A stretch of 37,857 nucleotides of DNA from Methylobacter sp. Lineage in GTDB: Bacteria > Pseudomonadota > Gammaproteobacteria > Methylococcales > Methylomonadaceae. Positions 17,322 through 24,945 of this stretch are shown piece after piece; position 1 is the first letter of the stretch; each line of letters starts with the position of its first letter. The notes under the pieces were generated by a model that searched no databases, was not told the origin of the DNA, and was given only the letters and a program-made list of their open reading frames with translations. The DNA lies in assembly GCF_023227905.1 (NCBI RefSeq), contig NZ_JALOCF010000048.1, positions 1-37,857 on the forward strand. The letters are read 5' to 3'. Both the position numbers and the translations under genes were made by a program.

Positions 17322-18956
17322 ATGGCGACTAGAGAAGAAATAGGCTTAGCCCTACAGAAAGCGCACGATGCCGGAGATATCGAAGTCGCAAAGCTTCTGG
17401 CTAAGGCTTATTCAGAAACACCAGAAACGACACAGCCAACCATTACTGACGAAGGAAACCCAATAATAAACGCCTTGCGCGGATTCTCGGCCCGAGGAAA
17501 TCAGGCAATGAACGCCTTAAATCCGCTTGCATCCCCAGAGGATGACGCGAGGATAGCCGGAGAGCAGGAATGGGTAAAGCAAAACTCAGGCGCTGGAGTT
17601 GGATCGACGCTAGCCGATATGGCGATAACTGCTCCTGCTGGCGGCATAGGTGGTGCTATCCCGCGCATATTGGCCACAGGCTATGCCGAAGGATTGACTC
17701 ATAACGGCAACTTCCAGGACAAAATGGAAGAAATGGCGGCAGGTTCGCTTGGTGCCGGCGTTGGCGAAGGTGCGGCAAAGGTTATCGGCTTTCTGGCTCA
17801 GCCATTCAAAAAGGCGGCCGGAAGCGCAATTGATACCGTCACCGACGGCTTACGAAACAAGGCTCGAGATATCGGCATCAATCTCAATGCGGCACAGGAA
17901 ACCGGTAACAGGACCCTGCAAGCCGTAGACAAGCAATTAAGCGTATTGCCTTCATCCTCTGAATTCCAGGCGGCACAAAAAGAAGGCCAAAGGCTGGCAT
18001 GGCAGGAGGCGCTATTCAAGCAAGGCGGAGAAAATGCCAACATGGCGACGCCTGATGTTATGGGCGGCATGAAATCGAGAATATCAGGCGTTTATGATGA
18101 TGTTGCCGGGCGTAACAGTCTGATGGTTGACCCGCAATTTAAGGCTGATTTGTCCGATATTGAAAAAACGCTGATGGAGCGCATCCCGGTCAATCAGAAA
18201 AATATCGTGGCCAGCTATTTGCGCGACTTTGGTACAGCCCCGGAAGGAGCGGCCATTGCTGGCAAGCAGTATCAAGACATTCGATCGATGCTTGACAAGC
18301 AGTCAAAGGCATTCAGGAACAGCGACCCGGCGACGGCTGAAGCTTTGAAGCGAATACGCGGCTCAGCGGACTCAGCCATGGAGCGCAGCCTTATCGGGCA
18401 GAACAGTAACGCGTTGCCAAGCAAGACCGGTGCTGACGATCTCGAAGCATGGCGCAAAGCCAATAAGGATTGGTCTGTCATGCGAACCATTGAGACGGCG
18501 GTAGACCCGGAAACAGCCACAATACGCCCCAATATCCTGCTCAACAAAATGCGACAGCGCGACCCTAACCGGGTTATTTATGGCGCAGGAGATCAAGAGT
18601 TTACCGACATTGCCAAGGTAGGCAAGGCGTTCATTCCGGACAAAGCACCGGATTCTGGAACGGCCATCAACTCGGCAATCGTGAAAGCATTGACAGGCGG
18701 AAGCGTGTTAGGTGGCACTGCCGGCGCTGACTATGCGATATCACGAGACCCGGCAGAGGCGGCGGGTGTCGGTGCAGCTAGCCTAGCAGCATCAATACTA
18801 GGCCCAAAAGCAGCAGCTCGCGCAATGTGGAAGGACGGAGGCTATTTATCAAAAGGATTGGCAGACCTAACCAAAGAAGTAACTCCCGGACTGACACGGC
18901 AAAGGATAATAGCCGAGATTTTAAGGAATGCCGGTAATCAGGCTGCACAGGATTAG
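17322..18956 (+). CDS. Large ejection-type internal virion protein, 544 aa
   Basis: The ATG directly follows the previous stop. The product has an N-terminal small helical domain (EIGLALQKAHDAGDIEVAKL), an amphipathic Gly/Ala-rich segment around residues 90-165 (ITAPAGGIGGAIPRILATGY) and a long helical core. Large proteins in this position are usually the last of the ejection set that forms the trans-envelope channel. I see no transglycosylase motif. It ends the block before the tail fibre. Confidence 0.65.
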   Translation: MATREEIGLALQKAHDAGDIEVAKLLAKAYSETPETTQPTITDEGNPIINALRGFSARGNQAMNALNPLASPEDDARIAGEQEWVKQNSGAGVGSTLADMAITAPAGGIGGAIPRILATGYAEGLTHNGNFQDKMEEMAAGSLGAGVGEGAAKVIGFLAQPFKKAAGSAIDTVTDGLRNKARDIGINLNAAQETGNRTLQAVDKQLSVLPSSSEFQAAQKEGQRLAWQEALFKQGGENANMATPDVMGGMKSRISGVYDDVAGRNSLMVDPQFKADLSDIEKTLMERIPVNQKNIVASYLRDFGTAPEGAAIAGKQYQDIRSMLDKQSKAFRNSDPATAEALKRIRGSADSAMERSLIGQNSNALPSKTGADDLEAWRKANKDWSVMRTIETAVDPETATIRPNILLNKMRQRDPNRVIYGAGDQEFTDIAKVGKAFIPDKAPDSGTAINSAIVKALTGGSVLGGTAGADYAISRDPAEAAGVGAASLAASILGPKAAARAMWKDGGYLSKGLADLTKEVTPGLTRQRIIAEILRNAGNQAAQD

Positions 18957-18965
18957 TCTTTTGTA

Positions 18966-18978
18966 ATGTTATAATGTA
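18966..18978 (+). promoter_or_regulatory. Promoter-like left arm of HNH cassette inverted repeat
   Basis: ATGTTATAATGTA is the exact reverse complement of 19662-19674. It contains TGTTATAAT, the same extended -10 as the late promoter, and a ribosome site AAGGATTC follows before ATG 19002. It therefore probably was, or still is, the tail-fibre promoter. Confidence 0.5.
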
Positions 18979-19001
18979 ACAACTAAAAAGGATTCTAAAT
19001 T

Positions 19002-19024
19002 ATGAGTCGAAATGGATCAGTAAA
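19002..19024 (+). pseudogene. Orphan 5' end of the tail fibre gene
   Basis: The codons ATG AGT CGA AAT GGA TCA encode MSRNGS, the same first six residues as the tail fibre gene at 19707 (coded GTG TCC CGA AAC GGA AGC). It has its own promoter and ribosome site. The reading frame then runs antisense through the HNH gene, so this is a severed start rather than a working gene. Confidence 0.65.
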
Positions 19025-19636
19025 TCAAAGCGTAATACTAGCATCGTTTTTACGAGAAGCTGTTCTTTGTCTTTCTTTTTCTCGATGGCATATTTTGCAC
19101 CGTCTCCAGCCTTCTTTGCTTGCAATCAGGTTTTCTGGCTTATATTCATGCCCATTTGGGCAATGGGTTTTTGCTCTCTGTCTTGCCCCATTTGCTTTTC
19201 CGCCTAAAGACAAGCCGGTTCTGTCAATTTTTTTATGCGGCAAAAGTATTTCATCAATGCTAAGGCCTTTTTTAACTCGATTTGTGATGCTATCAGATTT
19301 TAGCCCTAGATCCTTTGCTAATAAAGCAGGAACTATCTCAACCCCGTCTATAAAAAAACGATTCACAACATCTCTATTTATCTGCTGCTCTTGTCTTGAT
19401 GCCCATTTACAGTTTTCTGGAAAATATCCTTTTTGGTTATCAATCCGTTCTAGTGTAAACCCTTTAGGTCTTTCTCCCATGTCGGCCACAAAAGCATGAA
19501 AGTTATTAACCCACGAATCACATACAGTAATCCCACGACCACCATAGCGGTGAAAAGATTTATTTCTTTTGTTAAGGCATCTAGATTTCATGCTTTTCCA
19601 AACAGAATAAAGGGGATGCTGGTTTTTAAACGGCAT
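19025..19636 (-). CDS. HNH homing endonuclease
   Basis: The 203-residue protein has the homing HNH core: HPLYSVWKSMKSRCLN (7-22), RYGGRGITVCDSW (30-42), GFTLERIDNQKGYFPENC (59-76) and KWASRQEQQINR. A second zinc-type cluster lies at the C-terminus (CPNGHE and CKICHRE). It is AT-richer than neighbours and on the opposite strand. An AAGGAA ribosome site and TGTTATAAT promoter precede it. It is wedged between the last ejection gene and the tail fibre. Confidence 0.9.
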   Translation of the reverse strand: MPFKNQHPLYSVWKSMKSRCLNKRNKSFHRYGGRGITVCDSWVNNFHAFVADMGERPKGFTLERIDNQKGYFPENCKWASRQEQQINRDVVNRFFIDGVEIVPALLAKDLGLKSDSITNRVKKGLSIDEILLPHKKIDRTGLSLGGKANGARQRAKTHCPNGHEYKPENLIASKEGWRRCKICHREKERQRTASRKNDASITL

Positions 19637-19661
19637 ATCAATTCCTTAATTTTGAAATTGA

Positions 19662-19691
19662 TACATTATAACATAACATGCGTCGAAATGG
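19662..19691 (-). promoter_or_regulatory. Right arm of cassette: endonuclease promoter and flanking repeat
   Basis: TACATTATAACAT (19662-19674) mirrors 18966-18978 and gives TGTTATAAT for leftward transcription of the endonuclease. Immediately after it, ATGCGTCGAAATGG (19678-19691) repeats 19002-19015 with one mismatch, so the cassette is bounded by both an inverted and a direct repeat. Confidence 0.55.
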
Positions 19692-19706
19692 CGAAGGAGG
19701 GCTAAA

Positions 19707-20420
19707 GTGTCCCGAAACGGAAGCGGTACGTACAACCCACCAGGCTCAAGTTTCCCGGCGGTCACCGGCACGACCATAGATTCCACCAAATACAACAACG
19801 TGGTCAATGACATGGCGGCAGCCGTTACCGCATCAATTGCTAATGATGGGCAAACGCCCATATTGGCAAACCTACCAATGAGCGGATTTAAGCACATCGG
19901 CGCCGGTCAGGCAAGCGCAAGTGGTCAGTATGTTGAGTATGCGCAATTTACAGCGGCGTTGGCGGCAAAACAGGATATTGCGACACTGCCAAATCCAATT
20001 CCGGCCGGAACTGTCATGCCGTTTTATCAAGTCAACCCGCCTGTCGGATGGGCTACAGTTGGCACAGTCGACGACTACATGATGCGAATAGTGCCATCTG
20101 GCAGTACCGGGGGTACAGGCGGAGGCAGTATGTCGCCAATTTTAAACAATGTTGTACCTTGGCATGATCATGCGCTAGGTTCTGCTGGCATTAACGCTGT
20201 AGGCGATCACGCACATATTTCAGGCGGCGGCGGCGGGTTTTGGGAAACAAGCGGCGGCGGCTCATGGTCGTTGACAAGTGGGATAGGAGCAGATCAAGCC
20301 GCATCTACAGCGTATTCTGGCGCTCATACGCATACGCTATATGGCAAAACTGATGGCAACAATGGATACAATAATTGGACGCCTAGATATGTGGATTTTT
20401 GCTTGGGAGTTAAATCGTGA
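19707..20420 (+). CDS. Tail fibre / receptor-binding protein
   Basis: The GTG at 19707 follows GGAGGGCTAAA. The 237-residue product has the N-terminal podovirus fibre anchor (RNGSGTYNPPGSSFPAVTGT, then DMAAAVTASIANDGQTP and NLPMSGFKHIGAG). A collar-like region PAGTVMPFYQVNPPVGWA follows, then a Gly/His-rich tip (HDHALGS, DHAHISGGGGG, AHTHTLYG) ending PRYVDFCLGVKS. The His-rich tip may bind metal, as in T4-type fibres. No template repeat or reverse transcriptase accompanies it. Confidence 0.82.
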   Translation: MSRNGSGTYNPPGSSFPAVTGTTIDSTKYNNVVNDMAAAVTASIANDGQTPILANLPMSGFKHIGAGQASASGQYVEYAQFTAALAAKQDIATLPNPIPAGTVMPFYQVNPPVGWATVGTVDDYMMRIVPSGSTGGTGGGSMSPILNNVVPWHDHALGSAGINAVGDHAHISGGGGGFWETSGGGSWSLTSGIGADQAASTAYSGAHTHTLYGKTDGNNGYNNWTPRYVDFCLGVKS

Positions 20421-20548
20421 TCGAAACCATCTTAACCTGTCCACTTGGGCATCAATGGACGGATAACATGAAATACGCCGGAATTTACCGATTTCCTAAC
20501 AATCTGGACAGGTGTTTGGTTGTGATTATGGAGGCTACAAATCCATGA
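20417..20548 (+). CDS. Small protein, 43 aa, coupled to the fibre
   Basis: GTG at 20417 overlaps the fibre stop (GTGA), and its stop overlaps the next ATG (ATGA at 20545-20548). The 43 residues (METILTCPLGHQ-like start, then YAGIYRFPNNLDRCL) match no family I know. Coupling on both sides is the main support. Confidence 0.5.
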   Translation: MIETILTCPLGHQWTDNMKYAGIYRFPNNLDRCLVVIMEATNP

Positions 20549-20856
20549 GTATCGATGTTATTTTAGATTGTCCAGATGAAAAGCTGTGTGAACACGTTGA
20601 TAGAAAAGGCAAGCTTCATAGGTGCAGGGCTTATATGGCAATTGAAGGAAGGCACCCAACGACAGGCGCAGAAACAAAAGATTGGAAGTGTGCAAAATAT
20701 GAATGGCAACCTATTTTATTGCTGGAAATAGCAAGGACAAATCGAGGGACCAGCGATGCGGTCGTCTCAATGCGCGAAGAAACCATCAAACGGCAAGATC
20801 AGTTCATAGGGCTGGCATTTGAAGCTAGGCAAGAGAGGTTGTTAGGTGGCGATTAG
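20545..20856 (+). CDS. Conserved phage protein with Cys/Trp motifs, 103 aa
   Basis: The start at 20545 has GGAGG ten bases upstream and is coupled to the preceding stop. The product has a HRCRAYMAIEGRHPTTGAET motif, then WKCAKYEWQPILLLEIAR and a helical tail REETIKRQDQF. I recall this pattern from other phage tail regions; function is unknown. Cys residues at both ends of the core may bind metal. Confidence 0.6.
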   Translation: MSIDVILDCPDEKLCEHVDRKGKLHRCRAYMAIEGRHPTTGAETKDWKCAKYEWQPILLLEIARTNRGTSDAVVSMREETIKRQDQFIGLAFEARQERLLGGD

Positions 20857-21136
20857 TGCAGAACAGGCGGCCATTATCCTGCCTAAATTGGCCAATTATC
20901 TAGCAGCTCAACGCTGGATAAACATGAGGGCGAGCGACTTGGACGCAGAATATCAGAAATTAACCGATGCTGAAAAGCTGGTTATTGTCAATTCGCTGAT
21001 CAATAACGATGACAAAGCAAAAGAGCTGATTAAGCAAAAGCTTGACCCGCCTGTTCAGGAATGGGCAAAGGCGCAAGCAAAAATATACATAGACGCCAAC
21101 ACCATTCCAATCGATGTAATCGCTAACATTTTCTGA
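20846..21136 (+). CDS. Unknown helical protein, 96 aa
   Basis: GTG at 20846 follows AGAGAGG. The 96-residue product is mostly helical (EQAAIILPKLANYLAAQRWI, then LTDAEKLVIVNSLINND) with no known domain. It overlaps the previous gene by 11 bases and lies between fibre-associated genes and the SGNH tail protein, so a tail or chaperone role is possible but unsupported by motif. Confidence 0.55.
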   Translation: MAISAEQAAIILPKLANYLAAQRWINMRASDLDAEYQKLTDAEKLVIVNSLINNDDKAKELIKQKLDPPVQEWAKAQAKIYIDANTIPIDVIANIF

Positions 21137-21146
21137 GGCCATATAC

Positions 21147-22445
21147 ATGACTGAATATAGAGACATAGTCACTCCATCAACTAAAAAACTGGGAACGGAT
21201 GTACAGCAATACCCCTCAAGCGCCTCATTCCCGCCCGCCGCCGATTTTGGGGTTGGCGTGGCGCAGGTAGGACTAGATACTTATGCTTCCGATGAAGTGA
21301 GGTGGTCAATACCAGGGCACCCATCGCTATCGCCATTCGACAAAACAAAATATACGCGGCTTACTAACGCCATTAGGAACACCATAGCTGGGGTTTCGAA
21401 CACTCGCATTTTATTTGCCGGGGACTCAACTACTGCCGGTGTAACAACCGACTCGCTAAATTCAATTCCAAACTCATTTGCAACAAGGCTCAGTGAAATA
21501 CTAACAAACAGCGTGGCACCAGCAGGTTGGCAATCACACTATGGCACAGCAAACGACAATACAAACGGATTGGCGCTACATGCGTCAGATAACAGGCTGC
21601 TTGATTTGCCGGCTGGATGGGCAACGTTCAGCCCTGGAACTGGAATTTGTGGCGCTAGTATTACTAATGCAAGTAATACAAATCCCATCACGTTCACACC
21701 TGCAACCAATACAGATACTCTTGACGTTTATTACATAGACGCAGGCGCAACGTATAACCAATTTGAAATCAAGGTTGGAGCTACGGTTATAGGCACTGCC
21801 ACGCCTTCTGGCAGTAACTCAGTTAAAAAACTCACGGGATCAACAACGCTGGGAGCAAATACGTACACGATACAGCGTGGAGCTACTGGCGCAGGCGGGA
21901 TGATTATCGTTGGGTTCGAGGCCTACGACTCCGCGAAAAAAGAGATTTCTCTAATCAATACCGGGATTGGTGGGAGCTTTTTAAAAACATGGCTAGCAAA
22001 AACTCCAACGCAGTTTTGGGATGCATTGAGGATTCTGACGGATGCCGGCAGTGCGGCAAAATTTGACGCTGTTGTGCTGGGTTATGGAATCAACCACTGG
22101 GCTAACTCGGCGACTAACAGTGCTGCCGATTTTGGTGTTCAACTTGATTTAGTTGCCAGCTATCTAGCAGCGGCGAACATTCCGCTAATAATCAAAACGC
22201 CGGCACCATCACCGACAAGCGTTGCGTCATACGCGCTGCAAAAAACGTATGTCGATGAAATTTATAAAACAGCGGCGACATACGGGCTGCTAGTAGTGGA
22301 TACGTTTAACGTCTGGAATTCTGATTTTTCAGCGGCATATGCAAATGGGTGGATGACGGCAATCGGCGATGTTCATCCGTCGAAATTAGGCTATATGGTT
22401 GAGGCCGGATATTTAGCTGACGCTATTAAGTATATTTTGAGGTAG
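21147..22445 (+). CDS. Tail protein with SGNH/GDSL hydrolase domain
   Basis: The 432-residue protein has an N-terminal segment of about 80 residues that probably anchors it to the tail, then SGNH hydrolase blocks: RILFAGDSTTAG (S94 nucleophile), GIGGSFLKTW, VVLGYGINHWA and a closing DVHPSKLGY near 410 that supplies Asp and His. A beta-rich insert occupies about 165-260. Such enzymes deacetylate or de-esterify surface sugars; on a tail this would prepare the receptor. The particular sugar cannot be told. Confidence 0.82.
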   Translation: MTEYRDIVTPSTKKLGTDVQQYPSSASFPPAADFGVGVAQVGLDTYASDEVRWSIPGHPSLSPFDKTKYTRLTNAIRNTIAGVSNTRILFAGDSTTAGVTTDSLNSIPNSFATRLSEILTNSVAPAGWQSHYGTANDNTNGLALHASDNRLLDLPAGWATFSPGTGICGASITNASNTNPITFTPATNTDTLDVYYIDAGATYNQFEIKVGATVIGTATPSGSNSVKKLTGSTTLGANTYTIQRGATGAGGMIIVGFEAYDSAKKEISLINTGIGGSFLKTWLAKTPTQFWDALRILTDAGSAAKFDAVVLGYGINHWANSATNSAADFGVQLDLVASYLAAANIPLIIKTPAPSPTSVASYALQKTYVDEIYKTAATYGLLVVDTFNVWNSDFSAAYANGWMTAIGDVHPSKLGYMVEAGYLADAIKYILR

Positions 22446-22534
22446 AAATTAATTTATAAACTTCGGAATAGACCAAAACCAATAATTAAACAGCATGTTG
22501 TAGAGTAAAAAATGACTACTGCACCCAGCAAGCC

Positions 22535-22585
22535 ATGACCCACAAACTCAAAACAGCCCCGGCCGTCGAGCCGGTGACCAAATGA
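22535..22585 (+). CDS. Very short coupled ORF, 16 aa
   Basis: MTHKLKTAPAVEPVTK lies between an 8-codon ORF (22512-22538) and the holin-like gene, each joined by an ATGA overlap. There is no convincing ribosome site. It may be a translation relay or chance; recorded because the triple overlap is unusual. Confidence 0.25.
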   Translation: MTHKLKTAPAVEPVTK

Positions 22586-22827
22586 CCGTTAGCCAGCACG
22601 CCGAAAATATAGGGAATTGCGGCTTCATCACCAGCGTCGGCGTTAGCGCGGCCCTGATATTCGATGGGATCGTTAAGGTTCTGGACGCTCACAGCTGGAT
22701 TGTGGGCGCCGTGATCGGCTCCATATCGTTATTGATGCAATGGCATTTCAAGCGTAAGGCGATGAAAGTCATCATGGCCGGCGGCGATAGGCGATCAACA
22801 CTTATGACAAGGGCTTTCGATGATTAG
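22582..22827 (+). CDS. Putative holin, two membrane segments
   Basis: The 81-residue protein has two hydrophobic spans (GFITSVGVSAALIFDGIVKV at about 14-33 and WIVGAVIGSISLLMQWHF at about 39-56) and a basic, charged C-terminal tail, the class II holin layout. It sits at the end of the late region with other small membrane proteins. Holins time lysis by opening the inner membrane. No endolysin lies beside it, so the assignment rests on topology and position. Confidence 0.6.
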   Translation: MTVSQHAENIGNCGFITSVGVSAALIFDGIVKVLDAHSWIVGAVIGSISLLMQWHFKRKAMKVIMAGGDRRSTLMTRAFDD

Positions 22828-22969
22828 ATTATCTTTGCAGAAAAAAATATGGCTGATTGCGGCGTTGATTGGTGCGCCAATGGCATGGATCGGCAAGGAT
22901 GTTGGTCAGCTTTTGCTGTTGGCCGGCGCTGTGTCGGCAGGCGTGGCATACCGCGGTCGTAGCAAATAA
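22820..22969 (+). CDS. Small membrane protein, 49 aa
   Basis: ATG at 22820 overlaps the end of the holin-like gene by 8 bases. The 49 residues hold two short hydrophobic stretches (IWLIAALIGAPMAWI and LLLLAGAVSAGVAY) with basic ends (MIRLSLQKK and RGRSK). It may be a second holin, an antiholin or an accessory lysis protein. Confidence 0.55.
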   Translation: MIRLSLQKKIWLIAALIGAPMAWIGKDVGQLLLLAGAVSAGVAYRGRSK

Positions 22970-22979
22970 AGGAGGCGTT

Positions 22980-23471
22980 ATGATGTATTTGAAATGGGGG
23001 CTGTACCTGATTCCACATGCGCTGATTATGGCGAACCGCTACTGGTTGTCCTGGGTAGCGGTTAAATTTTTCAGCACGGAAGACAAGCTACAGCTTACGC
23101 ATGGCTGGGGTTGGTTTATGACCCGCGATAATCCGCTGACGGGTGATGCTGGGCATCAAGCAAGAATAACTGGTAGCCCGTATGATTTTTGGAACAGGGT
23201 TAAATGGCTTCAACGCAATGGCGGAAATAGTTTCAACTACATGCAAATTGGCGTCGATTATGACAAGTGGTTCGCATTTAACAACTGGATGATTCAGGAC
23301 ACACAAAATTTCTGGAAAAGACCTGATGGGGCTTGGCAGTTTCGCGCCAAAGTCAAAATACCATTCATCAAGCGAGCCTGGACGCCTTATATCGGCTGGG
23401 GGTTGTTTGGCCCGGTAGATAATCGCTGCAAATTCACATGCACAATTCTGAGATTCAACAAGATCGCATAA
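22980..23471 (+). CDS. DUF7338-like membrane-associated protein, 163 aa
   Basis: The start at 22980 is chosen for its strong AAAGGAGG site; an upstream in-frame ATG at 22869 lies inside the previous gene. The N-terminus is hydrophobic (YLKWGLYLIPHALIMANRYW), followed by NPLTGDAGHQAR, a Trp-rich core (FWNRVKWLQRNGGNSFNY) and GWGLFGP. I recall this pattern from phage proteins grouped as DUF7338, often near lysis genes. Function is unknown; a lysis-region role is inference. Confidence 0.65.
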   Translation: MMYLKWGLYLIPHALIMANRYWLSWVAVKFFSTEDKLQLTHGWGWFMTRDNPLTGDAGHQARITGSPYDFWNRVKWLQRNGGNSFNYMQIGVDYDKWFAFNNWMIQDTQNFWKRPDGAWQFRAKVKIPFIKRAWTPYIGWGLFGPVDNRCKFTCTILRFNKIA

Positions 23472-23752
23472 CATCGGAAGATGTCACGCCTGACTTTTAC
23501 CGGTACGAATACCCAAAGGTTAGGCTTGTACGCGTGTATGAGCCAGGGATTGCCCCGCAAGAGCCTAACCCATATAAGTTCGCCGTGATTGCCGAAATCG
23601 CCGAATCAGGGCTTTGCGTCATCAAGGCGCTGTCAAAGCCGAAGAACCTCACCATTTCAGACATGAAAGCCGGATATAGGCATCTTCGGAAATTCGGCGC
23701 CGTTGAACTGCATTGGCGGCATGATGGGCAAGAGCAAGTTTTCAGCGGCTAA
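23438..23752 (+). CDS. Conserved phage protein, 104 aa
   Basis: The ATG lies 34 bases inside the preceding gene and lacks a clear ribosome site. The product ends in a compact domain AEIAESGLCVIKALSKPK, then LTISDMKAGYRHLRKFGAVE and LHWRHDG. I recall such a small alpha/beta domain from other phages without a known activity. It is the last gene before the attachment region. The exact start is uncertain. Confidence 0.55.
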   Translation: MHNSEIQQDRITSEDVTPDFYRYEYPKVRLVRVYEPGIAPQEPNPYKFAVIAEIAESGLCVIKALSKPKNLTISDMKAGYRHLRKFGAVELHWRHDGQEQVFSG

Positions 23753-23755
23753 AAA

Positions 23756-23794
23756 TTGCGGCGTGCGCCAGAATTGCACCAACTCACGCCGCAA
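23756..23794 (-). terminator. 10-bp inverted repeat after the late operon
   Basis: TTGCGGCGTG (23756-23765) and CACGCCGCAA (23785-23794) form a perfect 10-bp stem with a 19-base loop. Leftward it is followed by AATTTTT, so it fits a minus-strand terminator better than a plus-strand one. It might also belong to the attachment site. Confidence 0.5.
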
Positions 23795-23976
23795 GCCGCT
23801 ATAAGCGCGGAATAACGTCCCTGTCGCTAGGAGGTGAGCTATAAAAGCACATAATTGCATATGGCGGAACATAGCCGACAAACCCAGCAAACACCAGCAT
23901 TCTAAAATGTCAATATTGGCAAATAAGTGCAAATAGCGGAATATGCCTGCTTTTTGATTGCACCACATTTGCACCA
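23795..23976 (+). promoter_or_regulatory. Probable attachment (attP) and integrase control region
   Basis: This gene-free interval precedes the integrase. TTGCACCA occurs at 23958-23965 and 23969-23976, directly before the integrase ATG, with a third copy at 23774-23781 and the reverse GTGCAA at 23927-23932. Such repeats could be arm-type integrase sites or autoregulatory sites. I cannot define the core crossover sequence without the host junctions. Confidence 0.45.
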
Positions 23977-24927
23977 ATGGCAACTATCACAAAGCGCGGC
24001 AAACGCTGGCGCGCACAAGTCAGGCTTCTAGGGCATCCACCATTATCAGGAACATTCGCGACTAAAGGCGAGGCGCAAGCCTGGGCCACGCATACCGAGA
24101 GCGACATTCTCGCCGGCACGTTAACAGTCGGCACTAGGAAGACGCTACGGCAGGCCATACAGCGCTATTTGGAAGAGGTCACGCCAACGCATAGGGGCGC
24201 AGTGAAAGAGGCGCAGAACTTCGCAGCGTTGCTTAATCGTCTACCGTTTGTGGATGCGCCGGTTAGCAGCATCACAACACCTATGATAGCCGAGTGGCGC
24301 GACAGCCTAGCCAAAGAGGTTAAGCCGGGAACCGTGATTAAGTACCTCGGCCACGTTAACAGCGTCATGGAAGTCGCTCGACGGGAATGGCAATGGATCG
24401 ATGTGAACCCTTGCAAGGATGTGAAGAGGCCGAGAAACAGCAAACACAGGGACGGGATTTTTACTCAGCAGCAGATAGACGACTTAGCCGCGGTATTGCC
24501 CGAAACCGCAAAGGCTGTTTTCCTGTTTGCAATTGAGACCGCAATGAGGCGGGGCGAGATATTGGGCCTAGAGTGGCGCGATGTTAACCTGGAAAGGCGG
24601 TTTTTAACGCTACAGACGACTAAAAACGGCGATAAGAGACAGGTGCCACTATCTAGTAGGGCTTGCGAGATATTGCGCGGCAGGATTGGCGAATCTAGGC
24701 CTTTTGATATTGCTGTTGAATGCCTCCGTCCACAGCTTGCGAAAGGGTTCAAAGCAGCGGGAATCGAGGGTATGCGGCTGCATGACGCGAGGCATACCGC
24801 ATGTACTTTTATGGCTCAGAAAGTAGATGTATTGACGCTGGCGCGTATACTCGGTCATCGAGATTTACGGAGCCTCAGTATTTATTATAACAAGCCGGCT
24901 AGCGAAATAGCCGACTTGCTTGATTAG
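23977..24927 (+). CDS. int: Tyrosine integrase
   Basis: The 316-residue recombinase has an N-terminal arm-binding-like strand region (ITKRGKRWRAQVRLLG), a core-binding domain (about 55-150) and a catalytic domain with R191 (AMRRGEILGLEW), K216, H269-x-x-R272 (LHDARH), H294 (ILGHRDL) and nucleophile Y304 (SIYYNKPASE). All active-site residues are present. It inserts and excises the phage genome at a host site. It faces the excisionase operon convergently. Confidence 0.93.
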   Translation: MATITKRGKRWRAQVRLLGHPPLSGTFATKGEAQAWATHTESDILAGTLTVGTRKTLRQAIQRYLEEVTPTHRGAVKEAQNFAALLNRLPFVDAPVSSITTPMIAEWRDSLAKEVKPGTVIKYLGHVNSVMEVARREWQWIDVNPCKDVKRPRNSKHRDGIFTQQQIDDLAAVLPETAKAVFLFAIETAMRRGEILGLEWRDVNLERRFLTLQTTKNGDKRQVPLSSRACEILRGRIGESRPFDIAVECLRPQLAKGFKAAGIEGMRLHDARHTACTFMAQKVDVLTLARILGHRDLRSLSIYYNKPASEIADLLD

Positions 24928-24945
24928 TCTGGTATTTTTGAGCAT

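Noticed and set aside
19002..19499. 165-codon plus-strand frame starting MSRNGS
   Set aside because: After the first codons it is only the antisense of the HNH endonuclease; treated as a severed fibre start.
19707..20420. Diversity-generating retroelement at the tail fibre
   Set aside because: No reverse transcriptase gene and no template repeat matching the fibre end were seen.
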